From: CAZNEZ01 sp964572475
GTDB lineage: Bacteria > Bacillota > Clostridia > Lachnospirales > Lachnospiraceae
Assembly (NCBI GenBank): GCA_964572475.1
Contig: CAZNEZ010000022.1
Coordinates: 1-31,475, forward strand
DNA length: 31,475 nt
Direction of reading: 5' to 3'
Shown here: piece by piece, positions 8,643 through 15,632 of the stretch
How the letters are laid out: every line of letters begins with the position of its first letter
How positions within the stretch are numbered: position 1 is the first letter of the stretch
Notes under the pieces: generated by a model
Told to the model about the DNA's origin: nothing
The model's input: only the letters and a program-made list of their open reading frames with translations
Databases searched by the model: none
Made by a program: the position numbers and the translations under genes

Positions 8643-8649
8643 TATATTT

Positions 8650-8677
8650 ATTATAAAACATAATGGAAGAAAGTCAA
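8650..8677 (-). promoter_or_regulatory. Promoter of the lacI-ABC operon
   Basis: On the minus strand TTGACT (8677-8672), a 16-base spacer and a perfect TATAAT (8655-8650) predict a start near 8643 and a leader of about 115 bases. The 302-base gap between lacI and aspS (8529-8830) holds this promoter, the palindrome and the aspS terminator. Confidence 0.65.
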
Positions 8678-8718
8678 TAGGATTTTTTTTAAGCGCTACT
8701 GCGTAATTTCCTATAAAG

Positions 8719-8766
8719 TAAAAAATAAGATTCATACTGGCATATTCCAGTATAAATCCTATTTTA
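8719..8766 (-). terminator. Intrinsic terminator of aspS
   Basis: Downstream of the aspS stop, minus-strand reading gives a long stem with the core ATACTGG/CCAGTAT (8753-8747 and 8740-8734), extended by AAATC/GATT-type pairs, and then TTATTTTTTACTTT. The outer A/T arms also pair, so it may work in both directions. Confidence 0.7.
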
Positions 8767-8830
8767 TTTGAGAAGTTTTTACAGCCTCTTTTTTAATATT
8801 TTGTATTACTGCACAATTCCCTATTATTTA

Positions 8831-10582
8831 TTACTGTCTTATTTTGATATGAACTTCTCTTAACTGTGTCTCTGAAACTTCATTAGGAGCTCCACACATA
8901 AGGTCTTGTGCATTACCATTCATAGGGAAAGGAATAATTTCACGAATATTCTCTTCATTTCTAAGAAGCATAATCATACGGTCTACTCCAGGAGCCATAC
9001 CTGCATGAGGAGGCGCTCCATACTGGAATGCATTATATAATGCTCCAAACTTCTGTTGAAGATCTTCCTGTGTATAACCAGCAATTTCAAATGCTTTAAT
9101 CATTATGTCAAGATTGTGGTTTCTAACTGCACCTGATGAAAGCTCAACTCCATTACATACAATATCATACTGATAAGCCAGAATATCTAATGGATTCATG
9201 GTATTCAAAGCCTCTAAACCACCTTGTGGCATTGAAAATGGATTATGTGTAAAGATTGTTTTCTTTTCTTCCTTGTCATATTCAAACATTGGGAAGTCAT
9301 TTACAAAGCAGAAACGATATGCATTCTTCTCGCATATATCAAGCTTGTTACCAAGTTCAACGCGAATCTGTCCTGCAAATATAGCAGCACGTTCTTCATT
9401 ATCCGCAATAAAGAAAATAGTATCTCCTGCTTCAAGATTAGCTATCTGTGCTATTTCATTCTTCATATCATCTGGGATAAATTTGTCAATCGGTCCCTTA
9501 TATGTCTTATCTTCAGCAACCTCAAGATATCCAAGTCCACCCATTCCTATTGAAGTAGCAAACTTTAATAACTTCTCATGGAATCCTTTTGACATTTCTG
9601 CATGAACCTTAATAGCTCTTACAGTCTTACCATGAAAAGGCTTAAATGTACATCTCTGGAAGAAATCTGTAACATCAACAATTCTAAGTGGATTACGAAG
9701 ATCTGGTTTGTCAGAGCCAAATTCAAGCATAGCCTGCTTATAGCTAATGATAGGATAAGGGCCCTTAGTTACCTCAAATCCTTCTGGTGCAAATTTATCA
9801 AATGTAGCGGTAAGTACTTCTTCACCTACTCTAAATACATCTTCCTGTGTTGCAAAGCTCATTTCAAAATCGAGCTGATAGAACTCACCTGGAGAACGGT
9901 CTGCACGTGCGTCTTCATCTCTAAAGCAAGGAGCTATCTGAAAATATTTGTCAAATCCTGATACCATAAGTAACTGCTTATACTGCTGTGGTGCCTGTGG
10001 AAGTGCATAGAACTTGCCTTTAAATTTACGCGAAGGAACGATATAATCCCTAGCTCCTTCTGGTGATGATGCGCAAAGAATTGGAGTCTGAATCTCTAAA
10101 AATCCCATCTCTGTCATCTTCTGTCTCAGATAAGTAATAACTTCTGATCTAAAAATCATATTATCTCTGACTTTATTATTTCTAAGATCTAAATAACGGT
10201 ATTTAAGACGCAAATCCTCGCGAATTTCTTTTGATGTAGTTACTTCAAAAGGAAGCTGCTTATATACCTTTCCAAGCACTTCTACTGAATGAGCTTCTAA
10301 CTCAATTGTTCCTGTTGGAATCTTAGGATTGTAAGTATCTTCATCTCGAAGTTTTACAACACCTTCTATAGAGATACAGTCCTCTTTGTTAATTCCATCA
10401 AGAAGAGTTGTATCACGCATTACGACCTGTAATATACCATACATATCTCTAAGGTCAATAAATGAAACTCCGCCATGGTCCCTAATATTCTCAACCCATC
10501 CAGCTACTTTTAAAGTTGCATGAACGTCTGATTCTCCAATATTATTCAATGTTCTGTTACGGTAAATATTTGATGTGTTCAT
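8831..10582 (-). CDS. aspS: Aspartyl-tRNA synthetase, probably non-discriminating
   Basis: AspRS charges tRNA(Asp) with aspartate. The 583-residue bacterial-type protein has the N-terminal OB anticodon-binding domain, class II motif 2 (FRDEDARADRSPGEFYQLDF), an inserted GAD domain and motif 3 (GMAPGVDRMIMLL). The ATG at 10582 is chosen because GGAGG lies 5 bases upstream; a longer frame to 10669 would begin inside the leader terminator. His36 (in NIRDHGG) falls where E. coli has Leu30; His here marks non-discriminating enzymes that also charge tRNA(Asn). The loop ADRSPGEFYQLD also differs from the common RQPEFTQID form. Together with the T-box, this suggests it makes Asp-tRNA(Asn) for GatCAB, which is not in this window. 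Function as AspRS is certain; relaxed specificity is inferred. Confidence 0.95.
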   Translation of the reverse strand: MNTSNIYRNRTLNNIGESDVHATLKVAGWVENIRDHGGVSFIDLRDMYGILQVVMRDTTLLDGINKEDCISIEGVVKLRDEDTYNPKIPTGTIELEAHSVEVLGKVYKQLPFEVTTSKEIREDLRLKYRYLDLRNNKVRDNMIFRSEVITYLRQKMTEMGFLEIQTPILCASSPEGARDYIVPSRKFKGKFYALPQAPQQYKQLLMVSGFDKYFQIAPCFRDEDARADRSPGEFYQLDFEMSFATQEDVFRVGEEVLTATFDKFAPEGFEVTKGPYPIISYKQAMLEFGSDKPDLRNPLRIVDVTDFFQRCTFKPFHGKTVRAIKVHAEMSKGFHEKLLKFATSIGMGGLGYLEVAEDKTYKGPIDKFIPDDMKNEIAQIANLEAGDTIFFIADNEERAAIFAGQIRVELGNKLDICEKNAYRFCFVNDFPMFEYDKEEKKTIFTHNPFSMPQGGLEALNTMNPLDILAYQYDIVCNGVELSSGAVRNHNLDIMIKAFEIAGYTQEDLQQKFGALYNAFQYGAPPHAGMAPGVDRMIMLLRNEENIREIIPFPMNGNAQDLMCGAPNEVSETQLREVHIKIRQ

Positions 10583-10650
10583 TGTTTCCTCCATTCTATT
10601 ATCTCTGTTATTTTGGAAATATTTTATGTTGCTGCGTAATTTCCTATAAT

Positions 10651-10695
10651 TAAAAAAACTGTCCTCCAAAACTAAGAAGTTCAGGACGAACAGTT
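10651..10695 (-). terminator. T-box-controlled terminator
   Basis: On the minus strand AACTGTTCGTCC (10695-10684) pairs, with G-U wobbles, with GGAGGACAGTT (10667-10657), followed by seven Ts. The 5' half partly competes with the antiterminator containing the T-box sequence at 10702-10714. Confidence 0.8.
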
Positions 10696-10908
10696 AAAGT
10701 CCGCGGTACCACCCGAATTACTGTTAAACAGTCACTCTACGGTTTAAAAACCATACTGTTATCGTACAGCTAACGGCTCACCTACTTACATATGCTTTCA
10801 GATTGCAGCTCTTAAGTGTTATTCTCACAGATTCACTTTATGGAATTCGCACTATCTTCCATTCACTGGGAACGATAATCTGTGATACTTCTCTTCGTCA
10901 TCGCTATT
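10651..10908 (-). ncRNA. T-box leader riboswitch of aspS, Asn-type specifier
   Basis: The leader carries the hallmark T-box sequence GGGTGGTACCGCG (10714-10702), a terminator with a T-run, and a Stem I. The Stem I arms TCACAGATT (10885-10877) and AATCTGTGA (10833-10825) pair perfectly, with the conserved AGTA (10889-10886) on the 5' side of the specifier loop. The 3' side reads GAA-T-AAC-A before the CTT of the base stem; by position the specifier is AAC (10820-10818), an asparagine codon, with GAA (Glu, 10824-10822) beside it. No GAC or GAT stands in the loop. The leader would let uncharged tRNA promote readthrough into aspS. Identity as a T-box is very secure; the specifier reading is a manual fold. 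Confidence 0.93.
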
Positions 10909-10914
10909 CCCCAA

Positions 10915-10943
10915 ATTATATAATAATGATAATGAGTTGTCAA
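10915..10943 (-). promoter_or_regulatory. Consensus promoter of the aspS T-box transcript
   Basis: On the minus strand a perfect TTGACA (10943-10938), a 17-base spacer and a perfect TATAAT (10920-10915) place the start near 10908, at the 5' edge of the T-box. Confidence 0.85.
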
Positions 10944-11000
10944 CGGTTATTGCAAAAAAGTGTTCATACTAATTTTGGTGTAATTTCCTATGATGATTAA

Positions 11001-11301
11001 GGTGTCAGAAGGTACTCTTTTGTAATGGTATTGGCATATTGCACAAATGGCATCTTATTTTATTCCGGTGTCCAATATTAAGAAGTTCTAAGCATGCTGA
11101 ATTAAGTTGTTATATAATTTACGCAAACAGTACTAATTCGCCATCCATGGCTCAGTAGCACTTCAATCGGACATCGTGTCCGATTGTTGCTGATAGAAAA
11201 TCATCATGCTAAGAACTGCTAAATATCTTCCAAAGTCATAAAATCATGCCGCTATTTGTGCAATATGCTAGTATCAGTTATAAAAAGTATCTTCTGACAC
11301 C
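11001..11301. repeat. ~300-bp foldback (MITE-like) element
   Basis: The ends are perfect inverted repeats, GGTGTCAGAAG (11001-11011) and CTTCTGACACC (11291-11301). A second perfect pair of 15 bases lies inside (GCATATTGCACAAAT, 11034-11048, and its complement, 11254-11268). The arms stay recognisably similar for roughly 110 bases each, including AAGAAGTTCTAAGCATG against the complement of CATGCTAAGAACTGC. The tip holds further hairpins: 10-bp arms around TCG at 11164-11186 and GCCAT/ATGGC near 11140. There is no coding frame and no clear target duplication. It looks like a non-autonomous transposon remnant or a large foldback; an expressed structured RNA is possible. It fills most of the 775-base gap between aspS and the next gene, together with the T-box and its promoter. 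Confidence 0.65.
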
Positions 11302-11320
11302 ATAATCCTATCATACAAAG

Positions 11321-11347
11321 AAAAGTCTCGCAATTAACGAGACTTTT
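11321..11347 (-). terminator. Intrinsic terminator of the 43-residue protein gene
   Basis: AAAAGTCTCG (11321-11330) and CGAGACTTTT (11338-11347) form a perfect 10-bp stem with a 7-base loop, 10 bases after the stop. The terminal Ts of the stem serve as the U-tract on the minus strand (CTTTTCTTTG). Confidence 0.8.
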
Positions 11348-11357
11348 CTACTTTGTT

Positions 11358-11489
11358 CTAATCATATTTCTTTTTGTTCTTAGAACTGTTACCTGATTCA
11401 CCCTCTTTTGCCATAGAATGAAGATTCTGATTTACTTTCTCCGTAGCATGCTTACTCTTAGGAGCCTTCTTAGGATTCTTATCTGACAT
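11358..11489 (-). CDS. Small basic hypothetical protein (43 aa)
   Basis: From the ATG at 11489 the product is 43 residues, starting MSDKNPKKAPKSKHATEK and ending KNKKKYD; it is Lys-rich, hydrophilic and lacks a signal or membrane segment. The start is chosen because GAGG lies 7-10 bases upstream. The frame stays open to 11555, but that part overlaps the hairpin leader. The gene has its own promoter (11646-11673), a leader of about 150 bases and a terminator, which argues it is expressed. I do not recognise a family. A nucleic-acid-binding or stress-related small protein would fit the composition, but that is a guess. Confidence 0.5.
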   Translation of the reverse strand: MSDKNPKKAPKSKHATEKVNQNLHSMAKEGESGNSSKNKKKYD

Positions 11490-11546
11490 AATATTCCTCA
11501 TTTCTGCGCTGCCTTTTACGCATAACAGACTTTGTGTCAAGCAACG

Positions 11547-11587
11547 CGCAGACACAAATCTGCGTGTGAAAGACTTATCTTTCGCAC
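11547..11587 (-). promoter_or_regulatory. Tandem hairpins in the leader of the 43-aa gene
   Basis: Two adjacent stem-loops lie in the predicted leader: GAAAGA/TCTTTC (11568-11573 and 11578-11583) and CGCAGA/TCTGCG (11547-11552 and 11559-11564). They sit about 60 bases before the start codon. Neither has a T-run after it. A regulatory role is possible but unproven. Confidence 0.4.
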
Positions 11588-11645
11588 TGTTACTTACTTG
11601 TGGTGTAAATTCTATCCTCAGCTTTCACGGTTGGCTGATAACTTG

Positions 11646-11673
11646 ATTGTAGCACTAATTTTTTAAATGTCAA
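11646..11673 (-). promoter_or_regulatory. Promoter of the 43-aa gene
   Basis: On the minus strand a perfect TTGACA (11673-11668), a 16-base spacer and TACAAT (11651-11646) predict a start near 11640. Confidence 0.6.
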
Positions 11674-11728
11674 ATCTCAAAAGATTTATTTTCCACTTAA
11701 CCATTTTTCACCTACCCTCCTATTAATC

Positions 11729-12178
11729 CTATTGCCTTGCACGATTAATGCCCGATATTTCATCAATAGTACTAACTTTTACTTCTTGAACTGCATATAC
11801 ACTTTCATCAATTCTTATTACACCATCATCAATTACTGTTATTTCTTGAATAACATTATCGTCTTTATCCATAAATGACAATACATATGTATGTCCTTTG
11901 ATTCCTGACTTATAATCTTCTTTAATACTGTCACTACTAGTAAACATTTTTACAAGTTCAGCAATATCATTTTTATCTGTAATATCTACTTTTGTATTCA
12001 CATGAAAATCTACTAATATCTTAGCTGAATTCTTAATATCATTTGATACAACTGAATTAATAGTGGTACTATCATTCGCATCTTGCTTATTTGATATTAC
12101 TAACTTCCAAATAGCCAAGACTGCAACTATGATAGTTATAACGCATATTGCCATAATCAATATATGTTTTCTGTTCAT
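11729..12178 (-). CDS. Membrane-anchored extracytoplasmic protein of unknown function
   Basis: This is a 149-residue protein with one N-terminal hydrophobic segment (about residues 6-27, MAICVITIIVAVLAIWKLVI) that would anchor it with the rest outside the cell. The outer part (about residues 50-149) has alternating strands: KILVDFHVNTKVDITDKNDIA, then GHTYVLSFMDKDDNVI, then a strand-rich end. The pattern is reminiscent of small Firmicute extracellular domains such as DUF5301; this is a weak impression. It has GGGAGG close before the ATG and starts 12 bases after the stop of the cysteine peptidase gene, so the two are almost certainly one operon. That pairing suggests a partner, inhibitor or immunity role for the peptidase, by analogy with C10 peptidase/inhibitor gene pairs. 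No direct evidence. Confidence 0.75.
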   Translation of the reverse strand: MNRKHILIMAICVITIIVAVLAIWKLVISNKQDANDSTTINSVVSNDIKNSAKILVDFHVNTKVDITDKNDIAELVKMFTSSDSIKEDYKSGIKGHTYVLSFMDKDDNVIQEITVIDDGVIRIDESVYAVQEVKVSTIDEISGINRARQ

Positions 12179-12190
12179 GATATCCTCCCT

Positions 12191-13207
12191 CTAGATGTAT
12201 ATGCATCCATCTACATAATACAGATTTACATTCACATTTGTGTTTCCAAGTCCATCATTAACATTTATCATATAGGCATATCCAAGAATACTATTATATA
12301 ATTTTGAATATCCTGTACTTACAACCCAATGGTGCTTATATGTAGGTTCTCCAGCTAATCCAACTATTACTGGCTTGTTATTTTTAGTATATGTTTTTAT
12401 TTGATTATATACGCTAAGTGAATTCTTAGCATATATTGTTTTAAATCGTGACGTTATCTGCAAAGAGGATAAATATATATTTAATCCTCTTGACAATGAT
12501 TCATAAGTTGATTCCGTACCAGTAAAATTATTAACCAGATAATTTGAAAGATGGTTTCCATCTCCTGTTCTATATCTAAGAGGTACATAAATAGAATTTA
12601 CATGATCACAATAATAACGTAAAAAAATTGATCCTGCAACAGCTCCACATCTCTTATCTAAATTAGTAGAATACTTCATCGTTGGATAAGCTATTTTTCC
12701 AGATTCTATAGTTGATATCGGAGTTGTTCCTGAAATAGATGTTGCAACAGCCTTTGCGACATTCGTAGCCTTTGCAACATTCTTTTCCTCTTCCGAAGTA
12801 ATATTAAATGATACACTATCTATATTTGTCTCTTTTTTAGTATTGCAATTTTCAATTACAGAGTTACCTTTACTTTTATAAATTGAACATATTCCACTAT
12901 AATAATATGTAGAACCCTTGTCTAAATTTACTTTTGAATTATCTGTAGAATATTCTATCAACCTTGTACCAGATGAATTTATAATTATATATCCACCTGT
13001 TTTAATTTTGTAATAATATGCAATCACTTCATTACTTTCATTATACAAAGAAATTGTTTCCTCTGAATTTAAAATGTAATTTCCATTATTATCATTAGTA
13101 GCAGCTAATGTTCTATTATTAATTACCATTGCAAAACATATAACCATGACCATTACTAAAAAAATTCTTCTAAACCTTCTAATTAACTTCATCCTAATTA
13201 ACTTCAT
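12191..13207 (-). CDS. Secreted C10 (streptopain-like) cysteine peptidase
   Basis: This is a 338-residue predicted exported protein. Residues 1-36 form a signal peptide (basic start, hydrophobic core FLVMVMVICFAMVI, then TLAAT). Residues about 40-175 look like a propeptide. The catalytic domain starts near DKRCGAVAGSIFLRYY, where Cys187 matches the nucleophile position of C10/C39-type peptidases (C-x-A-x-x-x-x-x-x-x-x-Y). KHHWVVSTGYS supplies the catalytic His (292 or 293), and NVNDGLG resembles the final Asn/Asp-Gly motif. The ATG at 13207 follows GGAGG with 8-base spacing. The first ten residues are a 5-residue duplication (MKLIRMKLIR). A consensus promoter lies at 13273-13301. Peptidase class is likely; the exact family and substrate are not certain. 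Confidence 0.72.
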   Translation of the reverse strand: MKLIRMKLIRRFRRIFLVMVMVICFAMVINNRTLAATNDNNGNYILNSEETISLYNESNEVIAYYYKIKTGGYIIINSSGTRLIEYSTDNSKVNLDKGSTYYYSGICSIYKSKGNSVIENCNTKKETNIDSVSFNITSEEEKNVAKATNVAKAVATSISGTTPISTIESGKIAYPTMKYSTNLDKRCGAVAGSIFLRYYCDHVNSIYVPLRYRTGDGNHLSNYLVNNFTGTESTYESLSRGLNIYLSSLQITSRFKTIYAKNSLSVYNQIKTYTKNNKPVIVGLAGEPTYKHHWVVSTGYSKLYNSILGYAYMINVNDGLGNTNVNVNLYYVDGCIYI

Positions 13208-13272
13208 CTTACTTTCCTCCTATAATATTATGTTATTGTTTTTCCGCAACTTTTAATATAACTCTATTTGTG

Positions 13273-13301
13273 ATTATATAACATATATTTCAACTTGTCA
13301 A
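13273..13301 (-). promoter_or_regulatory. Consensus promoter of the peptidase operon
   Basis: On the minus strand TTGACA (13301-13296), a 17-base spacer and TATAAT (13278-13273) are both perfect. The start would be near 13266, giving a leader of about 60 bases. The sequence from about 13306 to 13437 is almost pure A/T with no gene visible. Confidence 0.75.
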
Positions 13302-13437
13302 TTTTACTATATTATAATTTATGTATAATTTTTTTATTATTTATAATTATTTTTTATGTATTTTCCCTATATGTTATGTATATAATATATTTTTTTATTT
13401 CATATTTTGTAAAAAGGTATTATGTAGTATAAAATTC

Positions 13438-14358
13438 TTATAATCTAAACACACTTTCAACTGCACTTTGATAATCCATAATTGTAGAAGCCTTTCTGAT
13501 TTTCTTAACTAGTGTATCCGAGTAATCCGGCTCATTTTCAAATAATTTAATCATATAAAACCATATTTCTTTCATTTTAAATAAAACACTTTTATCATCA
13601 CCAAACGTAATTATGTAATCACTAAGAATCTGTTCAAGGAACTCCCTAATCTTGTATTTGTCCACATTTTCTTCAAAAAAGCCAGGATTCATTAACATTC
13701 CTCTTCCAAGCATTATATTTTCGTTATTATGTAGTATATTGATACAAGTTCGATAATCGTCCTGAGTAAAAATATCACCATTATAGCATATTGGATTGAC
13801 ACTTTTTTCCTGTGCCTGTGCAAATATTTTCATATTAGGTTTATTGTTATAAAAATCTGTCTGAATTCGTGGATGAATAATTAATTCTTTAATTGAAAAT
13901 TTATTAAATATATTAAGCAGCTCATCAAATTCCCCTACATCAAATCTTCCAATTCTAGTCTTTACCGAAATCTTAGGAATGTCTGCACTGCACACTTTAT
14001 CTAAGAATTCCTCTAATTTATCTGGAACACTTAGGAATCCAGAACCCTTGTATTTACTTACAACAGTACCAGATGGGCATCCAAGATTGAGATTAACCTC
14101 GGAATAACCCATTTGGCTAAGTTCCTGTGCTGCTTTTATAAACTCTGTTGCTTTATTCGAGAGAATCTGTGGAACAACATTAATTCCTTCATTATTCTCT
14201 GGAAGAACATCTCTAAGTTCCCTATTAGTAAAACTTTTATTCTGATTTGGTGTAACAAACGGTGTAAAATACTTATCTATTCCTCTAAAGTACTTATGAT
14301 GTGCATTCCTGTAAATGTACCCGGTAATGCCTTCCATTGGTGCAAAGTAATGTTTCAT
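13438..14358 (-). CDS. dus: tRNA-dihydrouridine synthase family protein
   Basis: This is an FMN-dependent enzyme that reduces uridine to dihydrouridine in the D-loop of tRNA. The 306-residue protein has the start YFAPMEGITGYIYRNAHH, the catalytic motif NLGCPSG with Cys94, KTRIG with Lys133, IHPR with His162, and the phosphate-binding region near NGDIF and MLGRGMLMNP. It is somewhat shorter than most bacterial Dus proteins (about 320-340) but has the C-terminal helical tRNA-binding part. The ATG at 14358 lies 18 bases after the end of the ldhA-like frame and behind AAAGG, so it is probably co-transcribed with it. Which tRNA position it modifies (DusA, B or C type) cannot be told here. Confidence 0.9.
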   Translation of the reverse strand: MKHYFAPMEGITGYIYRNAHHKYFRGIDKYFTPFVTPNQNKSFTNRELRDVLPENNEGINVVPQILSNKATEFIKAAQELSQMGYSEVNLNLGCPSGTVVSKYKGSGFLSVPDKLEEFLDKVCSADIPKISVKTRIGRFDVGEFDELLNIFNKFSIKELIIHPRIQTDFYNNKPNMKIFAQAQEKSVNPICYNGDIFTQDDYRTCINILHNNENIMLGRGMLMNPGFFEENVDKYKIREFLEQILSDYIITFGDDKSVLFKMKEIWFYMIKLFENEPDYSDTLVKKIRKASTIMDYQSAVESVFRL

Positions 14359-14376
14359 CTTAATAATTATGCCTTT

Positions 14377-15363
14377 CTATAATTCCACTACATTTTCAGT
14401 TGGAATCTTTTTCTTAACTAGATATGAATCTATATTATAAAGTGTTGTTTCTGCAATATTCTCAAGAGCTTCCTTAGTCAAAAATGCTTGATGCGACGTG
14501 ATAATAACATTAGGCAATGAAAGCAGCCGACTAAGAACTTCATCTGTATTAATCTTTGAGGAATTATCCTAATAGAACATATCCGCCTCTTCTTCGTATA
14601 CATCAAGTCCTGTACCACCCAGTTTTTGGCTGATAAGTCCATCTAAAAGTGCCTCACTGTCAATTAATGCACCTCTTGAAGTATTAATAATAATAGCACC
14701 CTTTTTCATTTGTTCAATAGATTTTCTGTCAATAATATGATAATTGCTCTTAGAGAGTGGACAATGTAGTGATATTACTAAAGATTCTCTAAATAGCTCC
14801 TCAAGCTCAACATACTCTATACCATAATCTTTTGTTGGAAATGGATCATATGCCAGTACTTTCATTCCAAATCCTTTACAAATATCTATAAAGCATCTTC
14901 CTATCTTACCTGTTCCTATTACTCCTACCGTCTTTTGGTGAAGATCAAAACCCGTAAAACCATTTATATTAAAATTAAAATCTCTAGTTCTAAAATACGC
15001 CTTATGAATCTTTCTATTTATAGTCAAAAGTAACCCCATAGCATGCTCAGCCACTGAATATGGTGAATAGGCTGGAACTCTTGTTATTAAAAGTTTGTCT
15101 TTTGCCGCTTTTAAATCAACATTATTAAATCCTGCACACCTCATTGCAAGTAATTCTACACCTATCTCAGCCAGATTATCAATGGTTTTAGCAGAAATAT
15201 CATCATTGACAAAAGCACATACTGCTTTACAGCCTTTAGCAAATGTCGCCGTAAATGGATTTAATTTTTCCTCATGGTAGTCACAAATAAATCCATATTT
15301 TTTGTTTTCCATATCAAATGTTTCTATATCATATGGTTTCATATCATAAAAGCAAATCTTCAT
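14377..15363 (-). pseudogene. ldhA: D-lactate dehydrogenase-type 2-hydroxyacid dehydrogenase, broken by an amber codon
   Basis: The frame starts at the ATG at 15363 (behind GAGG) and reads as an NAD-dependent D-2-hydroxyacid dehydrogenase: Rossmann motif GTGKIG (150-155) and NTSRG with the catalytic Arg230. At codon 265 a TAG (14571-14569) stops it, giving 264 residues. The same frame then runs on for 63 more codons (DNSSKINTDEV ... TSHQAFLTKEALENIAETTL) to a normal stop at 14377, and includes the catalytic His291. The full 328-codon length matches LdhA proteins (about 330), and relatives have Glu at the amber position, so one G-to-T change explains it. The truncated product lacks the catalytic His and should be inactive. 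A recent mutation or a sequencing error is likeliest. Confidence 0.85.
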
Positions 15364-15436
15364 AATTACCTCATTTCTAAATTATATTAAATTTCTTCTA
15401 TCTAGTATAAGTTAAAAAGAGGCTACCTATTCCTAT

Positions 15437-15546
15437 TTGCATAATTTCCTATTATAAAAACGCCTACAACATGATTCTCCCTTGTCTATCTGACAAGGGA
15501 GGAATCAGTCGCAAGCGCTTTTAGTAGTATAATGGAAATTATGCAA
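15437..15546. repeat. 110-bp palindromic element with 13-bp terminal inverted repeats
   Basis: TTGCATAATTTCC (15437-15449) is mirrored perfectly by GGAAATTATGCAA (15534-15546). The inner arms remain partly complementary, and the centre is a stem of 14 pairs with one bulge: GATTCTCCCTTGTC (15473-15486) against its complement at 15492-15506, loop TATCT. There is no coding frame. It resembles a small MITE or REP-type hairpin. It lies between the kinase and ldhA-like genes. Confidence 0.6.
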
Positions 15547-15561
15547 CAACGTGAAACATTT

Positions 15562-15622
15562 AGGAAGAATGCAAAACATTCTTCCTAGCGCTTGTGCTGA
15601 CAAGCGCTTTTAGTAGTATAAT
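15562..15622. repeat. Twin hairpins and a 22-bp repeat next to the palindromic element
   Basis: Two perfect stems follow each other: AGGAAGAATG/CATTCTTCCT (15562-15571 and 15577-15586) and AGCGCTTGT/ACAAGCGCT (15587-15595 and 15600-15608). The 22 bases at 15601-15622 exactly repeat 15512-15533 of the neighbouring element. The stems could end transcription of the kinase gene just upstream, but no T-run follows them on the minus strand. A short TTTT follows on the plus strand, where no gene is present. Confidence 0.55.
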
Positions 15623-15632
15623 ATTAAATTTA

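Noticed and set aside
10583..10669. Longer AspRS start giving 612 residues
   Set aside because: The extra 29 codons come from the 3' side of the T-box terminator, have no ribosome binding site, and do not look like AspRS sequence. The ATG at 10582 has GGAGG 5 bases upstream.
10803..11000. Plus-strand 65-codon frame over the aspS leader
   Set aside because: It is the complement of the T-box Stem I and the aspS promoter. No ribosome binding site and no protein-like pattern.
13306..13437. Extremely AT-rich stretch considered as a replication origin or structured RNA
   Set aside because: There are no DnaA-box clusters, no iterons and no stable stems; it is plain intergenic A/T upstream of the peptidase promoter.
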